A stretch of DNA of 16,369 nt from QHBQ01 sp038230695 (GCA_038230695.1 JBBRMT010000091.1:1-16369), one strand, 5' to 3'. Positions 1-7,353 are shown, counted from the stretch's first letter. The notes: a model not told the origin generated them from the letters alone. A program made the numbers and translations.

Positions 1-374
1 CTCACCCCCCAGCCGTGTACGTAAATCATGGTAGGCGCAGTAGGGTGGTCGGTGCGATAGAGGTGCAGGGCGTGGATTAGGTCGTTGGGCGGTGGGCTTG
101 GCACCGGGCTGGCGACGCTGACGCTATCCAGCGTGTAATCTTTGCGCCAGCGGCGGTTGCGACGGTGGAGCAACGGCAGAAGCTCGGTTGGTTGGCTAAT
201 AGCCTCACGTACATCCAGGGAGGGTGCAGGCGGCCAACTGCCATCGCTTGCCAGCAATTCCGCCAACGCAGTGGCATCAACCACCAGCGGGTTGCTCTTG
301 CTGATACGCATCTGATCGGTTAGCCGCCCTAGCGCCTCATCCAACAGCGCAGATACGGGGTTGCCTCGCTTCAT
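1..374 (-). CDS. Alpha/beta-hydrolase-like protein, N-terminal part (cut by window edge)
   Basis: The reading frame is open from an ATG at 374 to the left edge, about 124 residues, with no stop. The first ~95 residues have no recognisable domain and are rich in charged residues. The visible end reads TMIYVHGWGV, which resembles the first core strand and HGxG oxyanion-hole turn of alpha/beta hydrolases, so the catalytic domain would continue outside the window. Two adjacent ATGs are possible (377 and 374); the AGAAGGAG ribosome binding site stands 2 nt from the first and 5 nt from the second, so 374 is preferred. The gene starts 11 bases after the stop of the DUF1684 gene and is probably cotranscribed with it. 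The hydrolase call rests on one short motif; the substrate is unknown. Confidence 0.6.
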   Translation of the reverse strand, partial: MKRGNPVSALLDEALGRLTDQMRISKSNPLVVDATALAELLASDGSWPPAPSLDVREAISQPTELLPLLHRRNRRWRKDYTLDSVSVASPVPSPPPNDLIHALHLYRTDHPTAPTMIYVHGWGV

Positions 375-385
375 CATTGCTCCTT

Positions 386-1081
386 CTATTCGTGGAAGCG
401 TAGTTCGCCCGCCCTGATCGGCAGTGGCAGCCAGTTCTCGCGGGGCGCAAGCGGGCAAACCCAGCGTATATCATAAGCGCACGAGGGGTTATAGGCGTAG
501 TTGAAGTCAACGATAACCTGCCCACCTGCATAGCCGAGTTGTCTGATTGTGTCGAGCGACGCAGTGACATCATCATCCAGGCGCAGAAAGTCGCTGCCTT
601 TCACGGTGTCGAACAAATAGCGGCCACCACCGTAACTCTCGGCGGGACAGGTGGTATCGCGGAAGGGCAATAGCAACCCACCGCCATAGGCGGCCACCCA
701 GTAGACGGTCAGTTGCAAAGCCGCGCCATCCAGGCTGAAGCGTACGCGGGCAGCAGGGTGCAGCAGCATCGCCTCGCTGCCATTATCGAAGGCAATCGAC
801 TCGCCAACGCTATACGGCTCCATGGTCGCCTCCAACTTCAGCGTCGAGTTATGGGCAAAGTATTGCAGGCCGCTGAAGCTGCGTTGCGCCGCCTCGCTCA
901 AGGGTGATTGCGGGTGCCGCGCAAACATTGCGTCGCGTTCGGCGCGGAAACGAGCCAAAATCGTCACCTCATCTGCGCCGTTACGCCAGCACACTTCGCG
1001 GGTCTGATACATCCGCGCCACCCGCTGCCGCCAGTCGTACAAGTCTAGCCAGCTTGCCGTAGGCACGTTGTCTTCATCCAT
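386..1081 (-). CDS. DUF1684 family protein
   Basis: This 231-residue protein matches the DUF1684 pattern. It opens with WLDLYDWRQRVARMY (residues 11-25), continues with an RAERDAMFARHPQSPL block (46-61) and SGLQYF, and ends with the family-typical aromatic/proline tail DFNYAYNPSCAYD, VCPLAPRENWLPLPIRAGEL. The family has no established biochemical function known to me; members are soluble and no signal peptide is seen here. The frame is open upstream to an ATG at 1267, but that ATG lies inside the predicted -35 box (1262-1267), and the extra 62 residues show nothing DUF1684-like. The ATG at 1081 directly precedes the conserved block and is chosen. The stop (TAG, 386-388) touches the ribosome binding site of the downstream hydrolase gene. 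Confidence 0.8.
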   Translation of the reverse strand: MDEDNVPTASWLDLYDWRQRVARMYQTREVCWRNGADEVTILARFRAERDAMFARHPQSPLSEAAQRSFSGLQYFAHNSTLKLEATMEPYSVGESIAFDNGSEAMLLHPAARVRFSLDGAALQLTVYWVAAYGGGLLLPFRDTTCPAESYGGGRYLFDTVKGSDFLRLDDDVTASLDTIRQLGYAGGQVIVDFNYAYNPSCAYDIRWVCPLAPRENWLPLPIRAGELRFHE

Positions 1082-1237
1082 TGTTACCCAACTTCCACCC
1101 CGATTGAGAGAAGGCCCAAGCGCAGGCGCATCCTGGTTGATAAGGGCGAACAACGGTTCGACCCTACACAGCACCTGGCGGCTTTTCAGCCACTTTCCCG
1201 ATATGTCAGCCACATCGAAAGGAGTCTGCCCATACCC

Positions 1238-1267
1238 AGTATAGCATACCTGATCTAGGCTTGTCAC
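1238..1267 (-). promoter_or_regulatory. Predicted sigma70-type promoter of the DUF1684/hydrolase operon
   Basis: On the minus strand, GTGACA (1262-1267) and TATACT (1238-1243) are separated by 18 bases, with an extended TGC just before the -10 box. Transcription would start near 1231, leaving a leader of about 150 bases before the ATG at 1081. Seen in sequence; function inferred. Confidence 0.5.
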
Positions 1268-1425
1268 GGCGTGGCGCGTCTACTAAGGAATGTCGTGGTC
1301 AAAACGGGGAAAGAGTTCAGCATGGGCGAGCTGTTGTTCGCCCTGATAAGGTATGCGAGATGGCGACGCGCAGCCCTCGCCCTACGAGTGGCTTCATGGT
1401 TAAGCGGGGCGGGTATTCTGCCACA

Positions 1426-1459
1426 GCAAAGGCTCCTCCCATGTGGGAGGAGCCTTTGC
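1426..1459 (-). terminator. Strong hairpin after SBP gene, probable terminator
   Basis: A perfect 15-bp inverted repeat (GCAAAGGCTCCTCCC at 1426-1440 and its complement at 1445-1459) with a 4-base loop lies 43 bases beyond the stop of the substrate-binding protein gene. On the minus strand no T-run follows (TGTGG), so it is not a classic intrinsic terminator, but position and stability make transcript ending or 3'-end protection the likely role. Confidence 0.6.
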
Positions 1460-1502
1460 GACCAGTTATGGTTCTAGTAGTCGGGGTGTAGCCGTTGGGC
1501 TA

Positions 1503-3845
1503 CTACTTCCAGCGCCACTCCTGGATATTCCAAGTCTCGGGAAGGCTAGTGCCGCTCGGCTTGTAGTTCTGGAGGCCAACCGGAGCGGTGGTGATGTTGA
1601 GGCGGACGTGCAGCGGGATAACCGGCAGTTGCTGGGCGAACAGAACCTGCTCCGCCTTGTAAGCAACAGCACGCTTCGCTGGGTCGAGGGCGATCAGCTT
1701 GTTAGCATTAGCATCCTCAAGCAGCTTGTCGTTGGCGGGGTTGCTCCAGCCGGGGTAGTTCTGGCCGGTGTAACCGTTGGCCTGGGTTGGGATACCAGCG
1801 GTGTCGTAGAGGCTGATGCCACCCGGGTCGGCGGAGCTAACCCAGGCATATTCGCCGAAGGCGAAGGTGCGAAGGGTGAGCGGGCCTTGCGGGCCGAAAT
1901 ACTGCTGGGCAGGGACGTACTCAAGCTGTGCGTCAACGCCAACCGCCTTCAGGTCAGCGGCTACCAGCTGGGTGACAGCCTGGCGGTACGCATTGCCTGC
2001 GGTGGTCTGGTACTTGAAGCTCATCTTGCCACCGGGGCCGGTGAGGATGCCATCAGAGCCAGGAGTGTAGCCAGCGGCTGCAAACATCGAAGTCGCCTTA
2101 GCTGGGTCGTAAGCATACTTCGGCACGTCGGAGTTGTAGAACTGGGTGATGTTCGGGGTAATCCAGCTATGGGCGACGACGGTCTTGCCGAACAGTACCT
2201 TGTCCACAATCTGCTGGCGGTTGATAGCGTAGGCGAATGCCTGGCGCACCCGTACATCCTTGAACAGCGGGTTGCTCAGGTTGAAGTCAATGTGTTCCCA
2301 GGTTGCGCTGGGGATGTAGTAAGGCTTGACCAGGCCAGCCTGCCCGATTTGGTCGAGCTGCGGCACCTGGCTGAGGCTGGTGGCATCGGAGGTAACGATC
2401 TGCACCTGGCCGGTCTGGACCTGGGCCAACAGTTGGTTGGTGTCCGCCACGATCTTGATGGTAACGGTGCTGAAGGCGGGCTTGTTGGGGGTAAGGTTGT
2501 AGTTGGGGTTCGGCTCCAGGATAACGGCCTGACCGGCCACCCACTGGCGCACGCGGTAAGGGCCGGTGCCGAGCGGGGCGCGACCGTAGTCGCTGGCCTG
2601 CAGCTTGGTGGCATCGAGCTTGCCGTAGGCGTGTTCGGGGTAAACGTAGGTGTCGCTGAAGAACAGCGCGTCTACCACAGGGCCGCTCTGGGTCTTATAC
2701 TGGCCGTAGCGGTTGTTGTCCTTGGCGTAAAGCGCCTTGGCCTGATTCTCACTGAGCATCTTGCCGACTACGGTGTAGTTGTCAACTGCGACCATGCTGC
2801 TGAACTTGTCGGCAGTGGTGCGGTCAACTACCTGCACGTTGGGGTTCTCGTAGATGCCCTGCCAGCCGTAGACCACGTCCGCAGCGGTGAACTCTACGCC
2901 GTCGGCCCACTTGATGCCGTGGCGCAGCTTCCACTTGATCTGCAGATACTGGTCGGGGCCATCAGCGCCGATGAACTGGGCTGCGCCGTTGTCCAGGCCG
3001 GGGATGAAGGCGGCGAGGTCGGGATAGAAGACGTTGTTCTGGTCAATGCCGATCAGGCCGTTCTCGATCGTGGCGAGAGGTACAGTAGAAACATAGGCAT
3101 TGGCGTTGGGGCTGAACAGGGTGTCCGGCTCCTGGCTCATGCCGATGGTGATGGTGTCGTGGCTGTTGCTAAGGCCAGCAGTGGTGTTAGCGCGAGCGAC
3201 GAACTGCTGCTTGTACTGCTGTACGCCCAGCAGGCCGAGTAGCACCTTGTACTTGGGGTCGCTCTGCTCCGGGTGGAACTCGAAGCGTTGGCGCTCGAAG
3301 TATTGCACGTCGTAGGTCTTGCCGTCGGTGCTGACTTCTTGGGTTTGCTCACTCAACGGGTAGCCGAACTGCGACAGGCCGCCGTTGGTGTTCCAGTAGG
3401 TCATGAACGGGCCGGGGGTATCCGACAGGCTGTGCTTGGTCTGCGTGAAGTACATATGAGAGGCAGAGTTGCTGGTATCGGTCGCCACATCGAAGGTGCG
3501 ACCTTCCGCCTGGTTGGTGCCAAGCAGGCCGAGCAGCACATTGTAGGGCGCAGCGTTCTCAGAGTGACGCTCGTAGCGAGCACGCTCGAACCACTGGGTC
3601 GGGTAGCTCTGACCATTGGTCAGGCTAACTTCTGGATGCTCATCGGTGATGGGCAGGCCGTTGATCGACAGGCCACCATGAGCGTTCCAGTAGCTTAGGA
3701 AATCGGCGGCCACCGCGTGGCCGTTCATCGTGCTACCACTGGACTGCGCCGCGCTCTGGGTTGCGGGCATCGCCATCATGCTGAGCATGAGGGCGACGAG
3801 CGCGAACGCGAAGACGCGGGCATACTGCTTCAGGGTCTTTGACAT
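1503..3845 (-). CDS. ABC transporter substrate-binding protein (SBP_bac_5) with two N-terminal surface repeats
   Basis: A 780-residue secreted protein. Residues 1-~34 form a Sec-type signal peptide (basic start, hydrophobic core, MPATQSAAQ cleavage region) with no lipobox Cys. Two copies of a ~70-residue repeat follow (about 43-112 and 138-209), each with YWN..GGL, a WFERAR/YFERQR core and a VLLGLLG end. Residues ~231-780 are a family-5 extracytoplasmic binding domain (oligopeptide/nickel type), starting TIGMSQEPDTLF with LKWxDG- and DVVYGW-like blocks, which would deliver peptides or similar solutes to an importer. The start at 3845 is chosen because GAGGAGG stands 5 bases upstream; the frame itself runs to 3941. 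No permease or ATPase genes are adjacent. It is a close paralogue of the product of 4354-6366, including one 25-residue identical stretch, but its binding domain contains no cysteine. Attachment to the cell may rely on the repeats; this is inference. Confidence 0.9.
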   Translation of the reverse strand: MSKTLKQYARVFAFALVALMLSMMAMPATQSAAQSSGSTMNGHAVAADFLSYWNAHGGLSINGLPITDEHPEVSLTNGQSYPTQWFERARYERHSENAAPYNVLLGLLGTNQAEGRTFDVATDTSNSASHMYFTQTKHSLSDTPGPFMTYWNTNGGLSQFGYPLSEQTQEVSTDGKTYDVQYFERQRFEFHPEQSDPKYKVLLGLLGVQQYKQQFVARANTTAGLSNSHDTITIGMSQEPDTLFSPNANAYVSTVPLATIENGLIGIDQNNVFYPDLAAFIPGLDNGAAQFIGADGPDQYLQIKWKLRHGIKWADGVEFTAADVVYGWQGIYENPNVQVVDRTTADKFSSMVAVDNYTVVGKMLSENQAKALYAKDNNRYGQYKTQSGPVVDALFFSDTYVYPEHAYGKLDATKLQASDYGRAPLGTGPYRVRQWVAGQAVILEPNPNYNLTPNKPAFSTVTIKIVADTNQLLAQVQTGQVQIVTSDATSLSQVPQLDQIGQAGLVKPYYIPSATWEHIDFNLSNPLFKDVRVRQAFAYAINRQQIVDKVLFGKTVVAHSWITPNITQFYNSDVPKYAYDPAKATSMFAAAGYTPGSDGILTGPGGKMSFKYQTTAGNAYRQAVTQLVAADLKAVGVDAQLEYVPAQQYFGPQGPLTLRTFAFGEYAWVSSADPGGISLYDTAGIPTQANGYTGQNYPGWSNPANDKLLEDANANKLIALDPAKRAVAYKAEQVLFAQQLPVIPLHVRLNITTAPVGLQNYKPSGTSLPETWNIQEWRWK

Positions 3846-3850
3846 TCTAT

Positions 3851-3857
3851 CCTCCTC
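3851..3857 (-). promoter_or_regulatory. Ribosome binding site deciding the SBP start
   Basis: GAGGAGG on the minus strand lies 5 bases before the ATG at 3845. It fixes translation at the MSKTLKQ start directly before the signal peptide, rather than at the in-frame ATG at 3941. Confidence 0.85.
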
Positions 3858-4010
3858 GAAACTAGAGACAAACGTTGACAACTTGAATGCCCACATTGGG
3901 CTGACTGAACGGTTAAACCGCCGCTCCTTATGCCCTACCACTCCCTTCCGTCACCTCTGACTTCTGGTCGAAACCCGAAGCTGTAGAGGATGCCCAGGTA
4001 AACAGTAGCA

Positions 4011-4040
4011 CAACTCCCACACCCCGCTGTGGGAGAGTTG
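4011..4040 (-). repeat. Palindromic hairpin in SBP leader
   Basis: CAACTCCCACA (4011-4021) and TGTGGGAGAGTTG (4028-4040) pair as 11 bp with a 2-base bulge around a short loop. No T-run follows on either strand. It resembles the CTCCC/GGGAG palindromes at 8190-8208 and 13616-13665. Confidence 0.45.
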
Positions 4041-4129
4041 GAGACCGATATGTAAACCCGACCCGCCATCCTTACTTGCGTAAGGTTGATACGACCCGGC
4101 TTTGTTATTGTTCAGCCGTTGCGTACAGG

Positions 4130-4158
4130 ATATTACCATACCAATGCAAAATGTTCAA
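4130..4158 (-). promoter_or_regulatory. Predicted sigma70-type promoter of the repeat-bearing SBP gene
   Basis: On the minus strand TTGAAC (4153-4158) and TAATAT (4130-4135) are separated by exactly 17 bases, with an extended TGG before the -10 box. It is the best promoter-like match I found upstream of the gene starting at 3845. Confidence 0.5.
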
Positions 4159-4290
4159 GTTTTCACCATTCTGCAAAGGCAGGTTCGGATTGTCACCATC
4201 GGAGTCAGCTTATAAAGTTGGGGGCTTATCATATAATACCAGCCGTCCCCCTGAATGGTTCAAAACAATAATCAGGGAGCTTGCCTGCTG

Positions 4291-4334
4291 CGGAAAAAAC
4301 GCGAGCCATCCCCGCTATGGAGATGACTCGCGTT
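4291..4334 (-). terminator. Rho-independent terminator of the lipoprotein SBP gene
   Basis: An 8-bp GC-rich stem (AACGCGAG at 4298-4305 with CTCGCGTT at 4327-4334) extends inward through CATC/GATG and CC/GG pairs. On the minus strand it is followed directly by a run of six T. It lies 20 bases after the stop of the gene ending at 4354: a classic intrinsic terminator. Confidence 0.85.
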
Positions 4335-4353
4335 GCTGTGGGTAAGAGAGGCT

Positions 4354-6366
4354 TTACTTCGCCAGTCGCCACTCGGCGATGTTCCAGGTAAAGGGGATGG
4401 AGGAGCCGGTTGGCTTGTAGTTCTGCAAGCCGGTAGGAGCGGCGCTAATGTCGAGGCGTACATGGAGCGGCAGAACCGGCAGCTCGTCGTTGAAGATCTG
4501 CTGCTCTTGCTTGTAGATTGCCGCCCGCTTAGTTGGGTCTAGCGCGATGGTAGCGTCGTTGCACGCCTGATTGAGCAGCTTGTCGTTGGCGGCGTTGCTC
4601 CAGCCGGGGTCATTCTGGCCGCTATAGCCATTCGCCTGAGTGGGGATGCCTGCCGTGGTGTACAGGTCGCAGCCGGGATCGGGTGCGCTGACCCAGGTAA
4701 ACTCGGCTACATCGAAGGTACGTAGAGTGACAGGACCTTGCGGGCCGAAGAACTGCTGGGCGGGTACGTATTGAAGTTGTGCATCAATGCCCACCGCCTT
4801 CAGGTCGGCGGTGATAAGCTGGCTGACCGCCTGACGATACTGGTTGCCCGCCGTGGTGCTGTACTTGAAGCTAAACTTCTTGCCATTCTTGACCAGGATG
4901 CCGTCGCTGCCAGCCTTCCAGCCTGCTGCTGCCAGCATCTGACGGGCCTTGGTCGGGTCGTAGGCATAGTTGTTCAGGTCGCCATCAAAGAACTGGGTAA
5001 CGTTGGGGGTAATCCAGGTGTTCAGCACCACGCTCTTACCGTAAAGGACCTTATCCACGATTTGCTGGCGGTTGACGGCATAGGCGATCGCCTGGCGCAC
5101 AGTTTTGTCCTGGAACAGCGGGTTGCTCAGGTTGAAGTCGGCGTGTTCCCACTGCGAGCCGGGGATGTAGTAAGGCTTGACCTTGCCAGCGGCGGCAATT
5201 TGATCGAGCTGCGGGATCATCGCGGTAGTCGTGGCATCAGAAGTGATCATGTCAACCGTGCCGGTTTGCAACTGGGCAAGCAACTGGTTGGTATCGCCCA
5301 CAATCTTGAAGACGATCTTCTGGAACGCAGGCTTGTTGTTAGTCAAATCGTAGTTGGGGTTAGGCACCAGCACAATGGCCTGCCCCGCAATCCACTGGTC
5401 TACCTTGTAAGGCCCAGCGCCTAGCGGAGCGCGGCCATAATCGCTGGCTTGCAGCTTGGTGGCATCGAGCTTACCATAGGCGTGTTCGGGGTAGATGGGC
5501 AACAGGGTGGCGAACAACGGATCTACCACCGGGCCGCTTTGACTTTGATAATTGGCATAACGATTATTGTCCTTGGTGTAGAGGGCTTTCGCCTGTTTCT
5601 CACTCAGCAAGGTGCCAACTACGGTGTAATCATCGCTGGCAACCACACTCTGGAACTTGTCGGCGGAAGTGCGGCTAACCACCTGCACGTTGGGGTTCTC
5701 GAAGATGCTCTGCCAGCCATAGACTACATCATGGGCAGTGATTGAGCTGCCGTCCGACCACTTCAACCCCTTGCGGATATGCCAGGTGATTTGCAGTTGC
5801 TGGTCGGCCCCTGTGCCGATAAACTTTGCATCGCCATTCTGTAGCGATGGCACCCGCTCGGCGATTTCGGGGAATAGGTTGGCCTGATTGTCAATCCCGA
5901 TCAAGCCGTTACCCTCGACCGCGCCGAGGATGTAGGTTGAAACCGATGCCTGGGCATTGGGGCTGAACAGGGTATCCGGCTCCTGGCTCATGCCGATGGT
6001 AAGCTGGGTGGCGTTACCGCCATTTACCCCTACGCCGGTATTAACTGTGGGAGTTACAGCGACGCTTGCGCCAGCCGTAGGTGTGGTTGCGCCAGTAGTA
6101 CCGCTCATTGGCGTTGTGCTGCTCATCGGGGTTGCGCTACCCATCGGGGTAGTGCTACTCATCGTGCCACTTGCGCCCATCGTCGGAGTAGCTGCCATCA
6201 TTGCGATAGTCGGCGTAGCTGCTGTGCTGGTTGTGCCGCTGATTACCGAGCTGCTTGTGCCAGTGGTGGGGGTTGCGCCCGGTGTGGGGGTATTGTTACC
6301 GCCGCAGGCAGCTACCACGAACGCGACAACAAAGAGCATCATCAATGCTTGAATTGGCCTTTTCAT
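4354..6366 (-). CDS. Lipoprotein ABC transporter substrate-binding protein (SBP_bac_5)
   Basis: A 670-residue protein. Residues 1-20 are a hydrophobic signal ending in VVAAC, a clear lipobox with Cys21 as the lipid-modified residue. Residues 22-~121 form a low-complexity Thr/Ser/Pro/Ala linker containing a hexapeptide repeat (S-x-T-P-M-x, about 69-92). Residues ~122-670 are a family-5 binding domain (oligopeptide/nickel type) starting TIGMSQEPDTLF. The ATG at 6366 has AAGGA eight bases upstream. The domain is clearly paralogous over its whole length to the product of 1503-3845, but has two cysteines the paralogue lacks (in DPGCDLY and NQACNDA), which could form a disulfide outside the cell. 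No transporter membrane or ATPase genes are nearby, so its partner must be elsewhere. Substrate unknown; a peptide is the family default. Confidence 0.92.
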   Translation of the reverse strand: MKRPIQALMMLFVVAFVVAACGGNNTPTPGATPTTGTSSSVISGTTSTAATPTIAMMAATPTMGASGTMSSTTPMGSATPMSSTTPMSGTTGATTPTAGASVAVTPTVNTGVGVNGGNATQLTIGMSQEPDTLFSPNAQASVSTYILGAVEGNGLIGIDNQANLFPEIAERVPSLQNGDAKFIGTGADQQLQITWHIRKGLKWSDGSSITAHDVVYGWQSIFENPNVQVVSRTSADKFQSVVASDDYTVVGTLLSEKQAKALYTKDNNRYANYQSQSGPVVDPLFATLLPIYPEHAYGKLDATKLQASDYGRAPLGAGPYKVDQWIAGQAIVLVPNPNYDLTNNKPAFQKIVFKIVGDTNQLLAQLQTGTVDMITSDATTTAMIPQLDQIAAAGKVKPYYIPGSQWEHADFNLSNPLFQDKTVRQAIAYAVNRQQIVDKVLYGKSVVLNTWITPNVTQFFDGDLNNYAYDPTKARQMLAAAGWKAGSDGILVKNGKKFSFKYSTTAGNQYRQAVSQLITADLKAVGIDAQLQYVPAQQFFGPQGPVTLRTFDVAEFTWVSAPDPGCDLYTTAGIPTQANGYSGQNDPGWSNAANDKLLNQACNDATIALDPTKRAAIYKQEQQIFNDELPVLPLHVRLDISAAPTGLQNYKPTGSSIPFTWNIAEWRLAK
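6091..6162 (-). repeat. 18-bp tandem repeats coding a hexapeptide linker repeat
   Basis: Four consecutive 18-base units encode MSSTTP, MGSATP, MSSTTP and MSGTTG in the lipoprotein linker. The units are degenerate at DNA level. Copy-number change would keep the frame and only alter tether length. Confidence 0.7.
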
Positions 6367-6427
6367 TTACGTTTCCTTATCTAATAAATTTTGTTAGTTT
6401 ATCTTCTAACCCGCTCAATCAAGCATA

Positions 6428-6454
6428 TTCCAAGTGGCTGTGGAACTGTTCCAA
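6428..6454. promoter_or_regulatory. Candidate operator upstream of the lipoprotein SBP gene
   Basis: TTCCAA occurs twice on the plus strand, 21 bases apart (6428-6433 and 6449-6454), and the right copy lies within the perfect palindrome TGGAAC-T-GTTCCA (6441-6453). The site is 60-90 bases upstream of the ATG at 6366. A weak promoter-like pair follows towards the gene (TTGATT at 6417-6422, TAAACT at 6396-6401, only 15 bases apart). A regulator site is inferred only from symmetry and position. Confidence 0.35.
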
Positions 6455-6529
6455 TCTGCGGGCCATGGTATTTAAGCAAGATAAATGCCGCCATTCATGA
6501 TACTATATACCAGGTGAGCGGAATATAGG

Positions 6530-6646
6530 TTAAAAAATGGCGGAGATTGTGAAAAACAATGCGGTATTCTTGTCAGAAGCGTGGCTGAGAGTGGCTGCAG
6601 GTAAACTCTTGGGCATCGCGGCGGTGTTGTGGGCAAGGCGGGTAGG
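6530..6646 (-). pseudogene. Former or read-through C-terminal tail of endonuclease V
   Basis: In frame after the amber codon of nfi, 38 sense codons run to a TAA at 6530. The first residues, PTRLAHNTA, match what normally follows LPE in endonuclease V; homologues usually end roughly 20 residues beyond this motif, so the last part may never have been coding. It would be expressed only by amber suppression. Confidence 0.6.
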
Positions 6647-7282
6647 CTAAGGCAAACGATACTTGCCCGTGGAGCAGGCGAGGGCAAATCGCACCGCTGT
6701 CTCAATCGAAATGTGGGTGCCTGGGGAGATGTAGACAGGGTTGACTCGATCACGGGTGCGTAGCGCTGCGCCGACTTGTTCGCCCTTGTCTATCAACGGC
6801 ACAGTCGCGCCACGCTGCTCACCCAGTTCACCCTCCGGCTTGCCGCGCAGCAGCGACTTGGCGCAACCGAAGCTGGGCAGGTCGAGGATGACCCCGATGT
6901 GGCTGGCAATGCCGAAGCGGCGGGGGTGGGCGATACCCTGCCCATCAAACATAATCAGGTCGGGCGTTTGGGTCAGTTTCTCGAAGGCGGCCAAAATTGC
7001 GGGGGCTTCGCGGAAGGAGAGCAGCCCTGGCACGTAGGGGAAATCGAGGGGCCGATCTGCGATAACCGCTTCCACTAGCTCAAGTTCAGGAAAAGAAAGC
7101 AAGACCACTGCGGCCCGCGCTATCCCGCTAGTGCTGATGTCCACTCCGGCGATCAGCTTCACGCCGTTGGCAGCACTAAGTTGTGGCGCATCTTCCAGGT
7201 TGACCATACCACGTAGCCGCTGCTGAATGGCAATCGCTTCGCTGGCGCTTACGTCCCAGGGGTGGAGTTGATGTATCTGCAT
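6647..7282 (-). CDS. nfi: Endonuclease V (deoxyinosine 3'-endonuclease), C-terminus cut by an in-frame amber codon
   Basis: A 211-residue endonuclease V, which cuts DNA one phosphodiester 3' of deoxyinosine to start repair of deaminated adenine. The family motifs are present: GVDIS with Asp48, PYVPGLLSFRE with Tyr83 and Glu92, MFDGQGIAHPRRFG with Asp113, and ASHIG with His128. The metal-binding catalytic set is therefore intact. The end is unusual. The protein stops after KYRLP, and the codon that should encode Glu of the conserved LPEPTR motif is TAG (6647-6649). Reading through it continues in frame as PTRLAHNTA and 29 further residues to a TAA at 6530-6532. The gene therefore looks shortened by a single nonsense change that spares the catalytic core. 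The ATG at 7282 has only a poor ribosome binding site. It diverges from the phosphatase gene at 7389. Confidence 0.9.
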   Translation of the reverse strand: MQIHQLHPWDVSASEAIAIQQRLRGMVNLEDAPQLSAANGVKLIAGVDISTSGIARAAVVLLSFPELELVEAVIADRPLDFPYVPGLLSFREAPAILAAFEKLTQTPDLIMFDGQGIAHPRRFGIASHIGVILDLPSFGCAKSLLRGKPEGELGEQRGATVPLIDKGEQVGAALRTRDRVNPVYISPGTHISIETAVRFALACSTGKYRLP

Positions 7283-7324
7283 GACCAGGGTTTTAGCAAG
7301 TTACACGCCAACGCAAGAAGGCAC

Positions 7325-7352
7325 AAGGTAGAAGGTAGAAGGTAGAAGGTAG
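7325..7352. repeat. Tandem heptanucleotide repeat AAGGTAG, 4 copies
   Basis: Four perfect head-to-tail copies of AAGGTAG lie in the divergent spacer between nfi and the phosphatase gene, just upstream of the phosphatase promoter. Confidence 0.95.
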
Positions 7353-7353
7353 A

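Larger units (their letters stand above)
1082..1502. other. Intergenic region between SBP and DUF1684 genes
   Basis: About 420 bases lie between two minus-strand genes. They hold the hairpin at 1426-1459 after the binding-protein gene and the promoter at 1238-1267. Small open frames here on either strand have no good ribosome binding site or recognisable content. Nothing else was identified. Confidence 0.6.
3846..4290 (-). promoter_or_regulatory. Long structured leader and upstream region of the repeat-bearing SBP gene
   Basis: No gene is supported here. With the promoter at 4130-4158 the transcript would start near 4123, giving a ~278-base 5' leader. It contains several inverted repeats: CCTTAC-TTGC-GTAAGG (4070-4085), an 11-bp stem with a 2-base bulge (4011-4040), CGGTT-A-AACCG (3910-3920) and CCCA-CAT-TGGG (3890-3900), the last some 33 bases before the ribosome binding site. 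I could not match it to a known riboswitch class. A plus-strand TATAAT at 4233-4238 leads into no gene. Confidence 0.4.

Noticed and set aside
1082..1267. An N-terminal extension of the DUF1684 protein by 62 residues.
   Set aside because: The upstream ATG lies within the predicted -35 box, the extension has no family similarity, and the ATG at 1081 sits right before the conserved domain.
1443..3242. A 599-codon open frame on the plus strand opposite the binding-protein gene.
   Set aside because: It is the antisense shadow of a well-supported gene; it has no ribosome binding site or domain, and its low-complexity Val/Gly/Leu composition reflects the other strand's codon bias.
4233..4238. TATAAT on the plus strand as a promoter.
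   Set aside because: It has no -35 partner and points only into the antisense of the lipoprotein gene.
4738..5424. A 228-codon plus-strand frame opposite the lipoprotein gene (also 5449-5745 and 5957-6352).
   Set aside because: Antisense shadows of the paralogous coding region; the products resemble the shadow of the other paralogue only because the sense strands are homologous.
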